A program made the position numbers and the translations under genes. A stretch of DNA of 64,000 nt. Source: Devosia epidermidihirudinis (GTDB lineage: Bacteria > Pseudomonadota > Alphaproteobacteria > Rhizobiales > Devosiaceae). This document shows positions 1 through 8,448 of this stretch, in pieces. Each line of letters starts with the position of its first letter. The first letter of the stretch is position 1. The stretch is taken from the NCBI RefSeq assembly GCF_000971295.1, contig NZ_LANJ01000044.1:62001-126000 (forward strand), read 5' to 3'. The notes beneath the pieces were generated by a model. It was given only the letters and a program-made list of their open reading frames with translations. It was not told where the DNA came from and did no database searches.

Positions 1-446
1 ATCCACGCCTCTTCGCCGCTGGCGCATTCCTGTACCACGGGGAAATAGAACGCGCCCGGCTGCAGGATGCCGGCAAAAGTGCCACGGAAAACGAACTCGT
101 CGTAGAATTCGTTCGGCAGATTGCCGCCCGACCAGATGATTTCCTGAACGCCATCGGTGACGGTCGTGCCGTGATTGTCATAGCTGCCGCTATAGGCCCC
201 GGTGACAGTTTCCAGCATCCAGCCCGCGTGAGGCATGGGCTTTACGTTGTAGAAACCCTCAGGGATCTGCACCCGCACCACATTGGTGGCTTCAGTGCCG
301 CAGCCATGGGGCACGCGGACAACAGCCTTATAGGTCGAACCGATCTTGGCCGAGGCCGTCTCGAGAGTAACGTGCGCGAAGGACGGGGAAGCAAAGGCGA
401 GCAGAGCGAGGGCAGCAAGAGCGCCGCGCGAAAACAGGGTGTTCAT
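1..446 (-). CDS. YcnI-family (DUF1775) copper-associated exported protein, partial
   Basis: The gene runs off the left edge, so about 148 N-terminal residues are visible and the C-terminus is missing. Residues 1-22 form a Sec signal peptide ending in a typical ASPSFA cleavage site. The mature protein would then begin with histidine (HVTLE). YcnI proteins use this N-terminal His in a copper-binding site, so a periplasmic copper-handling role is inferred. Downstream residues (G-C-G near residue 45, later E-F-V-F-R-G and F-P-V-V-Q-E-C) fit the DUF1775 fold. A small membrane protein gene lies just upstream on the same strand and may be co-transcribed. Confidence 0.85.
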   Translation of the reverse strand, partial: MNTLFSRGALAALALLAFASPSFAHVTLETASAKIGSTYKAVVRVPHGCGTEATNVVRVQIPEGFYNVKPMPHAGWMLETVTGAYSGSYDNHGTTVTDGVQEIIWSGGNLPNEFYDEFVFRGTFAGILQPGAFYFPVVQECASGEEAW

Positions 447-495
447 TGTCTATTCCAGTCATTGAGGTCTGAGATGCGGCTAGGCCGCATAAAGG

Positions 496-879
496 TCAGA
501 CCAGAACTGGGGGCGCGCGTGGTTGCCCCGATAATTGATAGAGCGTCGAGCGCTCAATGATCGGCGCATCGGAATAGTGGACAGTCGCCGCGACGAGAAC
601 CACGGCAGCATCGAGAGCCACCGGTTCAAGCGGCGCCATCTCGTTTTTGCCAATGCCCGCGACGGCGCATTTGACGACGTCCGGCTTGCCGGCGTCATCG
701 CTTTGAGCGATCTGCGCGCAGATGGACCAGTTGTCGAGGGCAGCAAAACCGAGCTCATTGAGGCTGCGTTGCAGACCGGCTGCCTGATGCAAAGGCGCGA
801 GCAGAACCAGGACATAAATGCCCAGCACCGCAATTGCGGTGACTAATTCTCTGGCGATGTTCCGTCTGCGGAACGGCAT
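496..879 (-). CDS. Small membrane-anchored protein, DUF2946-like
   Basis: The product is 127 residues. The ATG at 879 is preceded by a good ribosome-binding site (AAGGGGG), so I prefer it to the upstream in-frame codon at 906. Residues about 8-30 form one hydrophobic segment (V-T-A-I-A-V-L-G-I-Y-V-L-V-L-L), followed by H-Q-A-A-G. Two cysteines lie in the soluble part (S-I-C and V-K-C). Size, single segment and position next to a YcnI gene resemble DUF2946 proteins found near copper genes, but the match is weak. Function unknown. Confidence 0.6.
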   Translation of the reverse strand: MPFRRRNIARELVTAIAVLGIYVLVLLAPLHQAAGLQRSLNELGFAALDNWSICAQIAQSDDAGKPDVVKCAVAGIGKNEMAPLEPVALDAAVVLVAATVHYSDAPIIERSTLYQLSGQPRAPPVLV

Positions 880-1003
880 ACCGGCCCCCTTGTACGCGCG
901 CCACATATAGCGGGACGTTGGTTACGCCGACAAGGTCGCCAATGTCACAGGCCAATGGCTCCGGGTCGCCCCAAAGCCGATCAGCTACAGATGTTTGGAA
1001 AAG

Positions 1004-1087
1004 TGGTGCCCCCCGCCGGACTCGAACCGGCACGCCTCGCAGCGGAGGATTTTGAGTCCTCTGCGTCTACCATTCCGCCAGAGGGGC
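1004..1087 (-). tRNA. tRNA-Leu (anticodon CAA)
   Basis: Read on the minus strand, the acceptor stem GCCCCTC pairs with GGGGGGC before discriminator A, and CCA is encoded (1004-1006). The anticodon loop is CT-CAA-AA, with the anticodon at 1052-1054. A long variable arm (CGCTGCGAGGCGT region) marks a class II tRNA, and the T-arm reads GGTTCGAGTCC. It decodes UUG leucine codons. Confidence 0.97.
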
Positions 1088-1144
1088 ACGGGAAAAGTCT
1101 CTAGCGCAGGTCGCGTTGCTCCGCAACACCACCGTAGCGCCAGA

Positions 1145-1453
1145 TCACACCCCGAGTGCCATTCGTGCCAAGAAAACCGTCAACACACCCGCGGCCATGG
1201 CGGCGAGGAGGTTCCGGGTGGCGAAAAACACCACGCCGGTCACTGCCGCAGCAATGGCTTCGGCCGCGCTACCGGTGACCAGAGCGGGCGCCACCAGCGA
1301 GGCCATGACAGCACCGGGAATATGACGCAGCCAGGACGCCGCAAAGCCTTCGCGCGGCAGGCGATTGGCCAGCAAGAGGCCGCCAGCCTTGACCGCGAAA
1401 GTCACCAGCGCCATGCCCAAAATGGCAATGAGGGCTTCTGGACTAGTCAGCAT
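1145..1453 (-). CDS. azlD: AzlD-family branched-chain amino acid transport protein
   Basis: The product is 102 residues if it starts at MLTSPEAL, the ATG at 1453. It is a small protein with three to four hydrophobic segments and the H-I-P-G-A-V-M-A motif typical of AzlD (YgaH). It pairs with the larger AzlC subunit to export branched-chain amino acids across the inner membrane. Its start overlaps the end of azlC by 11 bases, which indicates translational coupling. Confidence 0.88.
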   Translation of the reverse strand: MLTSPEALIAILGMALVTFAVKAGGLLLANRLPREGFAASWLRHIPGAVMASLVAPALVTGSAAEAIAAAVTGVVFFATRNLLAAMAAGVLTVFLARMALGV

Positions 1454-2165
1454 GGCGCAGCCTTTCTGCAACGGCGCCTGCAAGACTGCCGACAATGCCG
1501 CCGATCAGAATGTACCAGCTGCCCGGAATGAGTTTGGCGGAGATGACGGCGACAACCGCCGCCACAAGCCACGGAATGAGATCGCTCTTGCCCTTCCACA
1601 GGCCCAGCAACAGCGCCAGGAACGTGGCGGTGAAGGCAAAGTCGAGACCATAACGGGTCGGATCATCAATGAACGATCCCAGCAAATGCCCCGCGACCGT
1701 CGTCGCCATCCAGCAGGTATAGGCAAGGACACCGCCGCCCAGCAGAAACGCCACCGTGCCGCGTCCCTTAGCCATTTCCGCGACAGTCATGGCCCAGGTT
1801 TCGTCCGAGACAATGCCCATGATCAAAGCGCCCTTGGCCTGCTCGTGCGGCCCAAACAAAGGTCGCAGTGTCGCCGTCAGCAGTAGATAGCGCAGGTTGA
1901 CGATGAGCGCGGCCAGAATCAGGGGACCGATCGGCAGGGCCGAAGGAATCGGGCTCCAGAGATCCAGCGCCACAAACTGTGCAGACCCGGCGAACACCAG
2001 CCCACTCATCAAAATGACTTCGAGCACGCTGAGGCCAGCGCCACGCGCCAACACGCCCCAGACCACCCCATAGGCGGCAACAGAAATGATGACGGGAATG
2101 CAGGCGCGGGCACCAGCATAAAACTGATCTGAAAAGGTGGTGATGGGGGCGTTCGCGATACTCAT
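1443..2165 (-). CDS. azlC: AzlC-family branched-chain amino acid permease
   Basis: The product is 240 residues from the ATG at 2165; a second possible start is the ATG at 2201, and neither has a clear ribosome-binding site. The sequence has multiple membrane segments and AzlC hallmarks: V-F-A-G-S-A-Q-F-V near residue 60 and the internal G-I-V-S-D-E-T-W-A motif. AzlC/AzlD (YgaZ/YgaH) pairs export valine and related amino acids. The gene is followed by overlapping azlD and is divergent from the MATE pump gene. Confidence 0.9.
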   Translation of the reverse strand: MSIANAPITTFSDQFYAGARACIPVIISVAAYGVVWGVLARGAGLSVLEVILMSGLVFAGSAQFVALDLWSPIPSALPIGPLILAALIVNLRYLLLTATLRPLFGPHEQAKGALIMGIVSDETWAMTVAEMAKGRGTVAFLLGGGVLAYTCWMATTVAGHLLGSFIDDPTRYGLDFAFTATFLALLLGLWKGKSDLIPWLVAAVVAVISAKLIPGSWYILIGGIVGSLAGAVAERLRHAD

Positions 2166-2469
2166 GCCAGAATCAATAGCCGGGGAATGATTGGGGCGCA
2201 TGAGGAATCGTCAGCTCTGTGATGGAAAGTATTGATGCCAACTATTCTGGCGCGTGATGGGCAACCAAAGTGGCGTTGACGCTTTTGTGAGGCAGGCGTA
2301 GACATTTCGCTGTGTCAGTTCCCTACCTCCAGCGCTCGTCCATGCAGCACCCGGTCTTAGGGTGTTTCGAGGCCCCCGCACTTTCCTGAACTATTGCTCG
2401 GAAGGCTGCGTTTGGAGCCCGAAATGTGATGTGCATTCCTTGGGTCAAGTCTTTCTGGAGCGTTCTCTT
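2166..2469. other. Divergent intergenic region between azlC and the MATE gene
   Basis: These 304 bases should hold the promoters for azlC (leftward) and the MATE pump (rightward). I see no convincing -35/-10 pair, RNA fold or small gene. An open frame continues upstream of the MATE ATG from 2362, but it lacks a ribosome-binding site and a hydrophobic or conserved sequence, so I treat it as non-coding. Confidence 0.4.
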
Positions 2470-3828
2470 ATGAACCCCCAATCTTCACCGCTCTGGCAGC
2501 GGTTCATGATCTTCCTCGTGCCGTTGATGGCCTCCAACATCCTTCAGGCGCTCTCGGGCACCGTGAACTCGGTCTATATTGGCCAGTTGATCGGCGTTGA
2601 GGCGCTAGCCGCTACCGCCACCTTCTTCCCCATCATGTTCTTCCTGATGAGCTTTATCATCGGGCTTTCGGCGGGCTCGACCGTGCTGATCGGGCAGGCC
2701 TGGGGCGCGCGCAATGTGGTCAAGGTCAAGCAGGTGGCAGGCACCACGCTGATCACCACCATTGTGCTGGGCGTGATCGTTGCCATTATCGGCGGCACCT
2801 TCACCGAACAATTGCTGGCCGTGCTCGGCGCACCGGATAATATTCGCGAGCTTTCCGTCGGCTATGCCCGCATCGTTTTGATCGGCATGCCCGGCTTTTT
2901 CGTGTTCCTCGTGGTGACCTCGGTCCTGCGCGGCGTGGGCGACACGGTAACCCCGCTGTTTTCGCTGATCCTGTCGCTCTGCGTGTCCATGCTGGTGACT
3001 CCTGCCCTGATCCTGGGCTGGTTCGGCCTGCCCCAGCTCGGCGTCAATGCTGCCGCCTGGGCGTTCATTGCGGGCTTTGTGTCGGTGCTGATCTTCCTCT
3101 TCGTCTACATGCGCGCTCGCAAGATGCCGCTGGCCCCCGACGCTGTCTTGCTTGGCGCGATGATGAAGCCGGATTTCAAGCTTCTGGGCCTGATCCTCAA
3201 GCTGGGCGTCCCGGCGGGACTTCAAATGGTCATTTCGTCCATCTCTGGCATCGTGATCATCGGCCTGGTCAATCGCTTCGGTTCCGACGCGACGGCCGCC
3301 TATGGCGCGCTGGGGCAGGTGATGAGCTATGTGCAGTTCCCCGCCATGTCGATCGGCATTGCCGCTTCGATCTTCGGGGCGCAGGCCATTGGTGCCGGTC
3401 AGGCCGGCAATCTGGGCGCGATTACCCGCACAGCGCTGATTCTCAACGGCATTATCACCGGTGGTCTCGTGCTGCTGGCCTATCTCTTCAGTGAGCATTT
3501 GGTGGCGCTGTTCATCACCGATCCGTCGGTCATTGCGCTCACCGAAACGCTGCTGCACGTGGTGTTGTGGTCGATCATCTGCTTTGGCTGGAGCGTCGTG
3601 TTCTCGGGCATCATGCGCTCGAGCGGTACAGTCTATGCGCCAATGGTGCTGTCGCTGGCCTGCATCCTGCTGATCGAACTGCCCGGCGCCGTGGTGTTGA
3701 GCCAGACCAGCCTTGGCCTCACCGGCATCTGGGTCGCCTACGCCGCCAGCTTCACCATGATGCTGGTGTTGCAGGGGTGCTGGTACCAGTTCGTCTGGAA
3801 AAAGAAGAAGATCGTCGCGCTGGTCTAA
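2470..3828 (+). CDS. MATE-family multidrug/toxin efflux pump
   Basis: The product is 452 residues. The ATG at 2470 is chosen because GGAG at 2457-2460 sits 9 bases upstream. The sequence contains about twelve membrane segments in two homologous halves. Typical MatE motifs are P-L-M-A-S-N-I-L-Q-A near the N-terminus and S-A-G-S-T-V-L-I-G-Q-A-W-G-A in the first half. It would be an inner-membrane antiporter driven by Na+ or H+. The substrate cannot be told. The gene is convergent with the SDR gene across a perfect hairpin. Confidence 0.92.
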   Translation: MNPQSSPLWQRFMIFLVPLMASNILQALSGTVNSVYIGQLIGVEALAATATFFPIMFFLMSFIIGLSAGSTVLIGQAWGARNVVKVKQVAGTTLITTIVLGVIVAIIGGTFTEQLLAVLGAPDNIRELSVGYARIVLIGMPGFFVFLVVTSVLRGVGDTVTPLFSLILSLCVSMLVTPALILGWFGLPQLGVNAAAWAFIAGFVSVLIFLFVYMRARKMPLAPDAVLLGAMMKPDFKLLGLILKLGVPAGLQMVISSISGIVIIGLVNRFGSDATAAYGALGQVMSYVQFPAMSIGIAASIFGAQAIGAGQAGNLGAITRTALILNGIITGGLVLLAYLFSEHLVALFITDPSVIALTETLLHVVLWSIICFGWSVVFSGIMRSSGTVYAPMVLSLACILLIELPGAVVLSQTSLGLTGIWVAYAASFTMMLVLQGCWYQFVWKKKKIVALV

Positions 3829-3840
3829 CCAGTCCAATCC

Positions 3841-3866
3841 GTGTCATCCCCATCAGGGGATGACAC
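3841..3866. repeat. Perfect 11-bp inverted repeat between convergent genes
   Basis: GTGTCATCCCC at 3841-3851 and its exact complement at 3856-3866 flank an ATCA loop. It lies between the convergent MATE (end 3828) and SDR (end 3877) genes. No T-run follows on either strand, so it is not a classical intrinsic terminator, though it may still act as a bidirectional barrier or protect 3' ends. The GTCATCCC arm resembles the arms of the larger repeats at 11518 and 39806. Confidence 0.7.
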
Positions 3867-3876
3867 CGCCTCTGGG

Positions 3877-4821
3877 CTACGCGCCTTTCTGCACCAGATA
3901 AGGTCGCACCGTTTCGGCCACCGCATCAGCAAACGGCGTGGCGAAGTCTGGACCCAACAGGTCGTCGAGGCGCGGATCGACCAGTTCCATCGGATTGTTC
4001 CAAAGATAGCGCATCTTGACGATCTCGCGAATGACGCCGTTGGCCAGACCCATAGCCTGCAGGAAAATCCATGGCAGCGCTGCTGCCTTGAGCGGACGGG
4101 GCGAGACCGCCTGGATCGCCGCCATCAGTGCGCCCTGCGTCTCATAGTGGCCTGCGAAGTGGAATGTCTCGAACGCCCCCAGAGCCCGACGCTGTTCGGC
4201 CACGGCGGCAAAGGCCCGTCCAAGATCGGGCAAATAAGCCCAGGCATGGCCCACGTCGAGGTTGGCCATATGATAAATCTTGTTCTTAGCGACCTCACTC
4301 ATGATGGCGAGCGCATACCAGTCCCCGCCATTGTGCGGCGCATAGAAGTCACCCGCCCGGATGATGATGGTCTGGAAGCGCCCTGCCTTTGAAGCAGCGG
4401 CCAGCATTTCCTCCTGCCGCACGCGAATGGCGCCGCGCGGCGTCTGTGGACGCTGTGGGGTTTGGGGCGTGATGAAGCGGTCGGTCGCGGCGTAGTTGTA
4501 GATATTGCCGGGGAACATCAGCGTCTTGCCACTGTCGCCCATGGCCGCAATCACGGTCGCCAAGAGGGCCTCGGCGCGGCCCTTATCCCAGGCGTCATAG
4601 GGTAGGTTCAACGCGTTGACGACAATATCGGCATCGGCAATGGCGGCCTTGATATCGTCGAGACTGAGCGCATCGCCGGCAACGAAACTGACGCCGGGAA
4701 GTTTGTAGCGGTCGGTGCGGCCAAAGCCTTTGACCGTGAAACCGGCGGCGACGAATGCCGCTGCGGCATGTCGCCCGATATTGCCGTTAATGCCTAGAAC
4801 TGTGACCTTACCCTTGCTCAT
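3877..4821 (-). CDS. NAD(P)-dependent epimerase/dehydratase (atypical SDR)
   Basis: The product is 314 residues. MSKGKVTV at 4821 is chosen because GGAGAGGG lies just upstream. The N-terminal Rossmann motif G-I-N-G-N-I-G-R is the GxxGxxG dinucleotide site of atypical SDR/NmrA proteins, followed by G-R-T-D and a D-A-L-S-L-D-D-I segment. The catalytic Y-x-x-x-K is not obvious, so it may be a binding or sensor-like member. It is divergent from a LysR regulator, which probably controls it. Substrate unknown. Confidence 0.82.
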   Translation of the reverse strand: MSKGKVTVLGINGNIGRHAAAAFVAAGFTVKGFGRTDRYKLPGVSFVAGDALSLDDIKAAIADADIVVNALNLPYDAWDKGRAEALLATVIAAMGDSGKTLMFPGNIYNYAATDRFITPQTPQRPQTPRGAIRVRQEEMLAAASKAGRFQTIIIRAGDFYAPHNGGDWYALAIMSEVAKNKIYHMANLDVGHAWAYLPDLGRAFAAVAEQRRALGAFETFHFAGHYETQGALMAAIQAVSPRPLKAAALPWIFLQAMGLANGVIREIVKMRYLWNNPMELVDPRLDDLLGPDFATPFADAVAETVRPYLVQKGA

Positions 4822-4908
4822 CGACCCTCTCCATTCGCTGATGGACACACAGTCATCCATTCATTATCGTAATGACATCGGCCAAACATGCAGGGTGTCC
4901 ATTCGATT

Positions 4909-5799
4909 ATGAATAGAGAGCCAGATTGGGCCTTGTGGCGAAGCTTTTCTGCCGTGGTGGCCAATGGCTCGCTTTCGGCCGCAGCGCGCGAGCTGGGCAT
5001 CAGCCAGCCGACTGTAGGCAGACATATCGAAACGCTGGAAGCCGATCTCGGGCTGACGCTGTTCGAGCGCACGCTCAGCGGGCTTAAGCCCAATGTGTCG
5101 GCCCTGCGCATTTACGAGCCGGTCGCCCAGGCACAGGCGTCGCTGGCCGAGGCCGCCATTCTCGCCGAGGGCGCACAGCTCGACTTTGGCGGCACAGTGC
5201 GGATCACGGCCAGCGCCGTCACCTCCAACTATGTGCTTCCACGGCTCCTCTTGCCGATCCGTGAACGATACCCTGCCATTGCGCTGGAGATCGTCCCAAC
5301 CGATTCCTCGGAAAATCTGCTGCTGCGCGAGGCCGATATTGCCATCCGCATGTTTCGCCCCACCCAGCTCGAACTGGTCACCCGCCATCTTGGTGACATC
5401 CCCATCCTGCCCACCGCCCATGAACGCTATTTGGCGCGGCGCGGCACACCGCAGACTGTAGCAGACCTCGCCGGGCACGATCTGATCGGGCTTGATCGTT
5501 CCGACCTGATCATCGCCCACGCCCAATCGATGGGTTTCCCATTGCGTCGTGAAGATTTCATCCTGCGCACGGACGATCAGACCCATATGTGGGAATTGCT
5601 CAAGGCCGGGCTGGGCATTGGTTTTGGTCAAGCCAGCCTGATCGCGGAAACCCCCGGCATGGTGGCCTTGCCGCTCGATCTGGCTATTCCACCACTGCCT
5701 GTGTGGCTGACCACGCACAGGGAATTGTTCACCTCGCACCGGATACGTGCCATCTATGACGCACTGGCAGACGGTCTCGTTTCCTATATCAAGGGCTAG
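4909..5799 (+). CDS. LysR-family transcriptional regulator
   Basis: The product is 296 residues from the ATG at 4909; an alternative ATG lies at 4888, and neither has a strong ribosome-binding site. A winged helix-turn-helix spans about residues 7-65 (S-L-S-A-A-A-R-E-L-G-I-S-Q-P-T-V-G-R-H-I), then a periplasmic-binding-like LysR substrate domain. It is divergent from the SDR gene with an 87-base gap, the usual LysR layout, so it probably senses a metabolite related to that enzyme. Confidence 0.9.
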   Translation: MNREPDWALWRSFSAVVANGSLSAAARELGISQPTVGRHIETLEADLGLTLFERTLSGLKPNVSALRIYEPVAQAQASLAEAAILAEGAQLDFGGTVRITASAVTSNYVLPRLLLPIRERYPAIALEIVPTDSSENLLLREADIAIRMFRPTQLELVTRHLGDIPILPTAHERYLARRGTPQTVADLAGHDLIGLDRSDLIIAHAQSMGFPLRREDFILRTDDQTHMWELLKAGLGIGFGQASLIAETPGMVALPLDLAIPPLPVWLTTHRELFTSHRIRAIYDALADGLVSYIKG

Positions 5800-5819
5800 T
5801 TCGTTTTCGGTAGGTTATC

Positions 5820-6020
5820 ATGCAGACCCTTCTCAACATCGCCATCGCACTCACGCTGCTTTTCGTCGTCGTCGTTCTGGGCATGGGGCTCTGGAACATG
5901 CTGCGCGCTGGTCCGGGCAACAAAAGCCAGCAGTTGATGCGCTTGCGTGTTATCGGCCAGGCCGTGGCGTTGGTGCTGTTGCTGGCTGCACTGTTCCTTT
6001 TTGGCGGCAATCGCGGCTAA
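5820..6020 (+). CDS. Twin-transmembrane protein, HIG1-domain-like
   Basis: The product is 66 residues with two hydrophobic helices (about 4-28 and 44-61) joined by a polar loop containing R-A-G-P-G-N-K-S-Q-Q-L-M-R-L-R-V. The loop pattern N-x-S-x-x-L-M-x-x-R-V is that of bacterial HIG1/hypoxia-induced-protein members. It starts 20 bases after the LysR gene and lies just before the cobalamin adenosyltransferase gene, a pairing that recurs in Hyphomicrobiales. Its role is unknown; a link to respiratory complexes is suggested only by the family. Confidence 0.75.
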   Translation: MQTLLNIAIALTLLFVVVVLGMGLWNMLRAGPGNKSQQLMRLRVIGQAVALVLLLAALFLFGGNRG

Positions 6021-6064
6021 ACTGACGCACCGTCTCGGCCGGTTTGCAGAGGGAGATGCCAGCA

Positions 6065-6658
6065 ATGGTCAAGCTCAACGTCATCTATACCAAAACCGGT
6101 GATGACGGCACGACCGGGCTGGTGCGTGGCCCGCGCCGGCCAAAGTTCGATCTGCGCATCGAGGCCTATGGCACGGTGGACGAAGCCAACGCCCAGATCG
6201 GCGTTGCGCGACTGCACACCGACACCCTGCCCGCAATCGATGCGCTGCTGGCACGCGTGCAAAACGATCTGTTCGATGTGGGGTCAGATCTGGCAACGCC
6301 CGGCGCCGATGATCCCGCTGCGCAATACCCAAGCCTGCGGGTGCGCCCGATCCAGACGCAATATCTCGAAGACCAGATCGATCTGTTCAACGCCGATCTT
6401 GCTCCCCTGCGCAGTTTCGTCCTGCCCGGCGGCTCGGCCCTTGCGGCAAACCTGCATGTTGCCCGCACCGTGACCCGGCGCGCCGAACGTATCGTGGTAG
6501 AACTGGCCAGCGCCGAGCCCGACACCAATCCCGAGGCGGTGCGCTATCTCAACCGCCTGTCTGACTTGCTATTCGTGCTGTCGCGCACGGCCAATGGCAA
6601 TGGCGCAGCCGACGTCCTCTGGGTCCCGGGCAATCATGGCGATGTGAAAAAAGGCTAA
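6065..6658 (+). CDS. ATP:cob(I)alamin adenosyltransferase, PduO type
   Basis: The product is 197 residues. The ATG at 6065 has GAGGGAG about 9 bases upstream; the ATG at 6056 is too close to that site. The sequence begins with the PduO signature Y-T-K-T-G-D-D-G-T-T-G-L, then Y-G-T-V-D-E-A-N-A and, later, R-R-A-E-R and Y-L-N-R-L-S-D-L-L-F-V. The enzyme adenosylates cob(I)alamin to form coenzyme B12. No cobalamin riboswitch is visible upstream. Confidence 0.95.
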   Translation: MVKLNVIYTKTGDDGTTGLVRGPRRPKFDLRIEAYGTVDEANAQIGVARLHTDTLPAIDALLARVQNDLFDVGSDLATPGADDPAAQYPSLRVRPIQTQYLEDQIDLFNADLAPLRSFVLPGGSALAANLHVARTVTRRAERIVVELASAEPDTNPEAVRYLNRLSDLLFVLSRTANGNGAADVLWVPGNHGDVKKG

Positions 6659-6668
6659 GGAGAACGCC

Positions 6669-7817
6669 TCAGATGGCAGATTTGGGGACGCGCGCAACCA
6701 CTGCTGCAAGCGCCGCCGCCTCGTCCTTGGGTTGCATCAGTGAGGCTCCCGAAAACACCACGCGATTGCGCCCGCCACGCTTGGCGGCATAGAGCGCGGA
6801 ATCGGCCTGCTCGAACAGATCATCCGAGGACAGGTTCCCACTCGCCACAGCAACGCCGATGCTGATGGTGATCTTGATGATGTGGCCTTCCCACTCGATA
6901 TCGAGGGCCTCGATCGAGCGCCGCAGGCGATTGGCGATCTGGCGCGCGCGGACATAGCCGGTGTCGGGCAGGAGGACGGCTAGTTCCTCACCACCGAGCC
7001 GCGACAGCAGATCGCGCCCACGCACATTGTGGCGCAGGGCTTCCGATATTTCCTGCAGCACGTGATCCCCTGCCGCGTGTCCATGGGTATCGTTGACCAC
7101 CTTGAAATGATCGAGATCTGCAATCAGCAGGGCCGCCTCCGCATCGGGCTTTCGCAACCCCTGCATCCCACGCTCAAAGGCGCGCCGATTGGGCAGACCC
7201 GTCAATGGATCGGTGAGCGCGCGGGTTTTCCAGTGCTCTTCACGCGCGATCTGGTTGAGCTCGCGTTCAACGAACAGGCCTAACAATACCGACGAACCAA
7301 CCGAGGCCATCACCATATAAGGCCCCACGGTGTTCAACAGCGTCATGGTGGTGGAATAGCCCATGGCCAGCGCCACCAGCAGGTAACACGACACGACCAG
7401 TCCTAGCACAACCAGATGCTGCGCGCGAACCCGGGTCTTCGGTCGCAGCCAGTACCGCCAGGCCAGCCCAAGGAGCGCCGCCGCCACAATGCCTGCCGCG
7501 CCGGGGACTGCACCGGCGCCGCCGAGAAACATGCGGTAGGTGGCGCCGATCACCACGGCCACCAGTGCCGCCGGCCAGCCGCCAAACGCCGCAGCAAAAC
7601 CAACGATCAGCGCCCGCGCATCGACCAGAACCCCATCGCTCAGATGAGCCGGCGACATCATGGCGAGCACGGCACCCACGCCAAATACTGCCCCCTGCAC
7701 GAGCGAACGGGCCATACGCGACCAATGCTGCCGCTCGATGGCACCAAAGGAAATTGCCAACAGAGCCAGCAAGCCGACGCCATTGACCAGAGCAAGGATG
7801 GGTTGTTGTAGCAGCAT
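6669..7817 (-). CDS. Membrane-bound diguanylate cyclase (LytS-like 5TM + GGDEF)
   Basis: The product is 382 residues. Residues 1-185 hold five or six membrane helices. The stretch with F-G-G-W-P-A-A-L and G-A-T-Y-R-M-F-L-G-G-A-G resembles the 5TM receptor region of LytS-type sensors. The GGDEF domain (about 200-360) has the active-site variant GGEEL at 275-279. An intact product-inhibition site RGRD lies at 266-269, five residues upstream. It should make cyclic di-GMP and be feedback-inhibited. It is convergent with the adenosyltransferase gene. Confidence 0.9.
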   Translation of the reverse strand: MLLQQPILALVNGVGLLALLAISFGAIERQHWSRMARSLVQGAVFGVGAVLAMMSPAHLSDGVLVDARALIVGFAAAFGGWPAALVAVVIGATYRMFLGGAGAVPGAAGIVAAALLGLAWRYWLRPKTRVRAQHLVVLGLVVSCYLLVALAMGYSTTMTLLNTVGPYMVMASVGSSVLLGLFVERELNQIAREEHWKTRALTDPLTGLPNRRAFERGMQGLRKPDAEAALLIADLDHFKVVNDTHGHAAGDHVLQEISEALRHNVRGRDLLSRLGGEELAVLLPDTGYVRARQIANRLRRSIEALDIEWEGHIIKITISIGVAVASGNLSSDDLFEQADSALYAAKRGGRNRVVFSGASLMQPKDEAAALAAVVARVPKSAI

Positions 7818-7921
7818 TCACCAGACCAGCGCCCAGAATGGGCCGCCAGCACATCTGGCGAAATAAACGTAAGATATTCATGAAGTTGGGTTTTTACGGC
7901 GCTTCAATTGCGGCTTTGTCG

Positions 7922-7936
7922 TTAATTCCAACTTAC
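7922..7936. promoter_or_regulatory. Near-consensus CtrA-type box
   Basis: TTAA-N7-TTAC differs from the TTAA-N7-TTAA consensus at one of eight positions. It lies 104 bases after the diguanylate cyclase start (minus) and 104 bases before the YjfB-type motility gene (plus). CtrA controls motility genes in alphaproteobacteria, so the location is sensible. A single mismatch box could still be chance. Confidence 0.35.
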
Positions 7937-8039
7937 CAGAATGGGATCACGACAAATGTCAGAAAATTGCGCCGACATCCCAAGTTTTTGTTTACCGGCA
8001 CGGCCTATTTTCAGGCGATGAACAGTCAAGGAGGCTGAA

Positions 8040-8222
8040 ATGAACGCAGACCTCTCGATGCAGATGCTGGCGATGAGCTCGGCCAAGACGCAGTCCAGCG
8101 TCGAGATCGCCGTGTTCAAAAAGATGCACGACTTGCAGACCGCAACGCTTGAAACCCTGATGGAGACGGCCTTGTCGGCGCCGCCTCCCGGCCAAGGCCT
8201 CAAGATCGACAAGCTGGCATAG
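8040..8222 (+). CDS. YjfB-type putative motility protein
   Basis: The product is 60 residues, with a perfect AGGAGG ribosome-binding site before the ATG. The pattern L-S-M-Q-M-L-A-M, then V-E-I-A-V-F-K-K-M-H-D-L-Q-T-A, matches the YjfB motility family (a short helical protein with V-x-x-A-V-x-K-K). Its molecular role is unsettled in any organism. It is followed after 4 bases by another small gene, probably in the same transcript. No flagellar genes are nearby. Confidence 0.75.
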   Translation: MNADLSMQMLAMSSAKTQSSVEIAVFKKMHDLQTATLETLMETALSAPPPGQGLKIDKLA

Positions 8223-8226
8223 CGCC

Positions 8227-8448
8227 ATGAGCAATGGCCTTGGTGTCAGCCCCGCTGTGATGATCAATCGACTGGTCGACCGCGCCGCGACACCGGCTGC
8301 CGCGCAGCTTGCGAAAGTGGCAGAGCTGACGATGAGCCTGCAGACTGCCGCCCAGAACGAACAGGCGAAAGCCGCGCTGCTCAGCCCGACGGGTCAGGCA
8401 GACGCGACCATTATCGATTCCGGCGCCGTCGTCGACCGGTTGATTTAG
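8227..8448 (+). CDS. Small helical protein of unknown function, YjfB neighbour
   Basis: The product is 73 residues, begins 4 bases after the YjfB-type stop and ends overlapping the tlpA stop on the other strand. It has no signal peptide or membrane segment. The central V-A-E-L-T-M-S-L-Q-T-A-A-Q resembles the K-M-H-D-L-Q-T-A-T-L-E helix of the preceding protein, so the two may be diverged paralogues. The upstream stop and spacing suggest translational coupling. Function unknown. Confidence 0.6.
   Translation: MSNGLGVSPAVMINRLVDRAATPAAAQLAKVAELTMSLQTAAQNEQAKAALLSPTGQADATIIDSGAVVDRLI

Noticed and set aside
2605..3837. 410-codon open frame opposite the MATE gene
   Set aside because: The translation is His/Gln/Asp-rich and typical of antisense to membrane-protein codons.
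6020..6065. Possible cobalamin riboswitch before the adenosyltransferase gene
   Set aside because: The 44-base gap is too short and lacks the B12 box.
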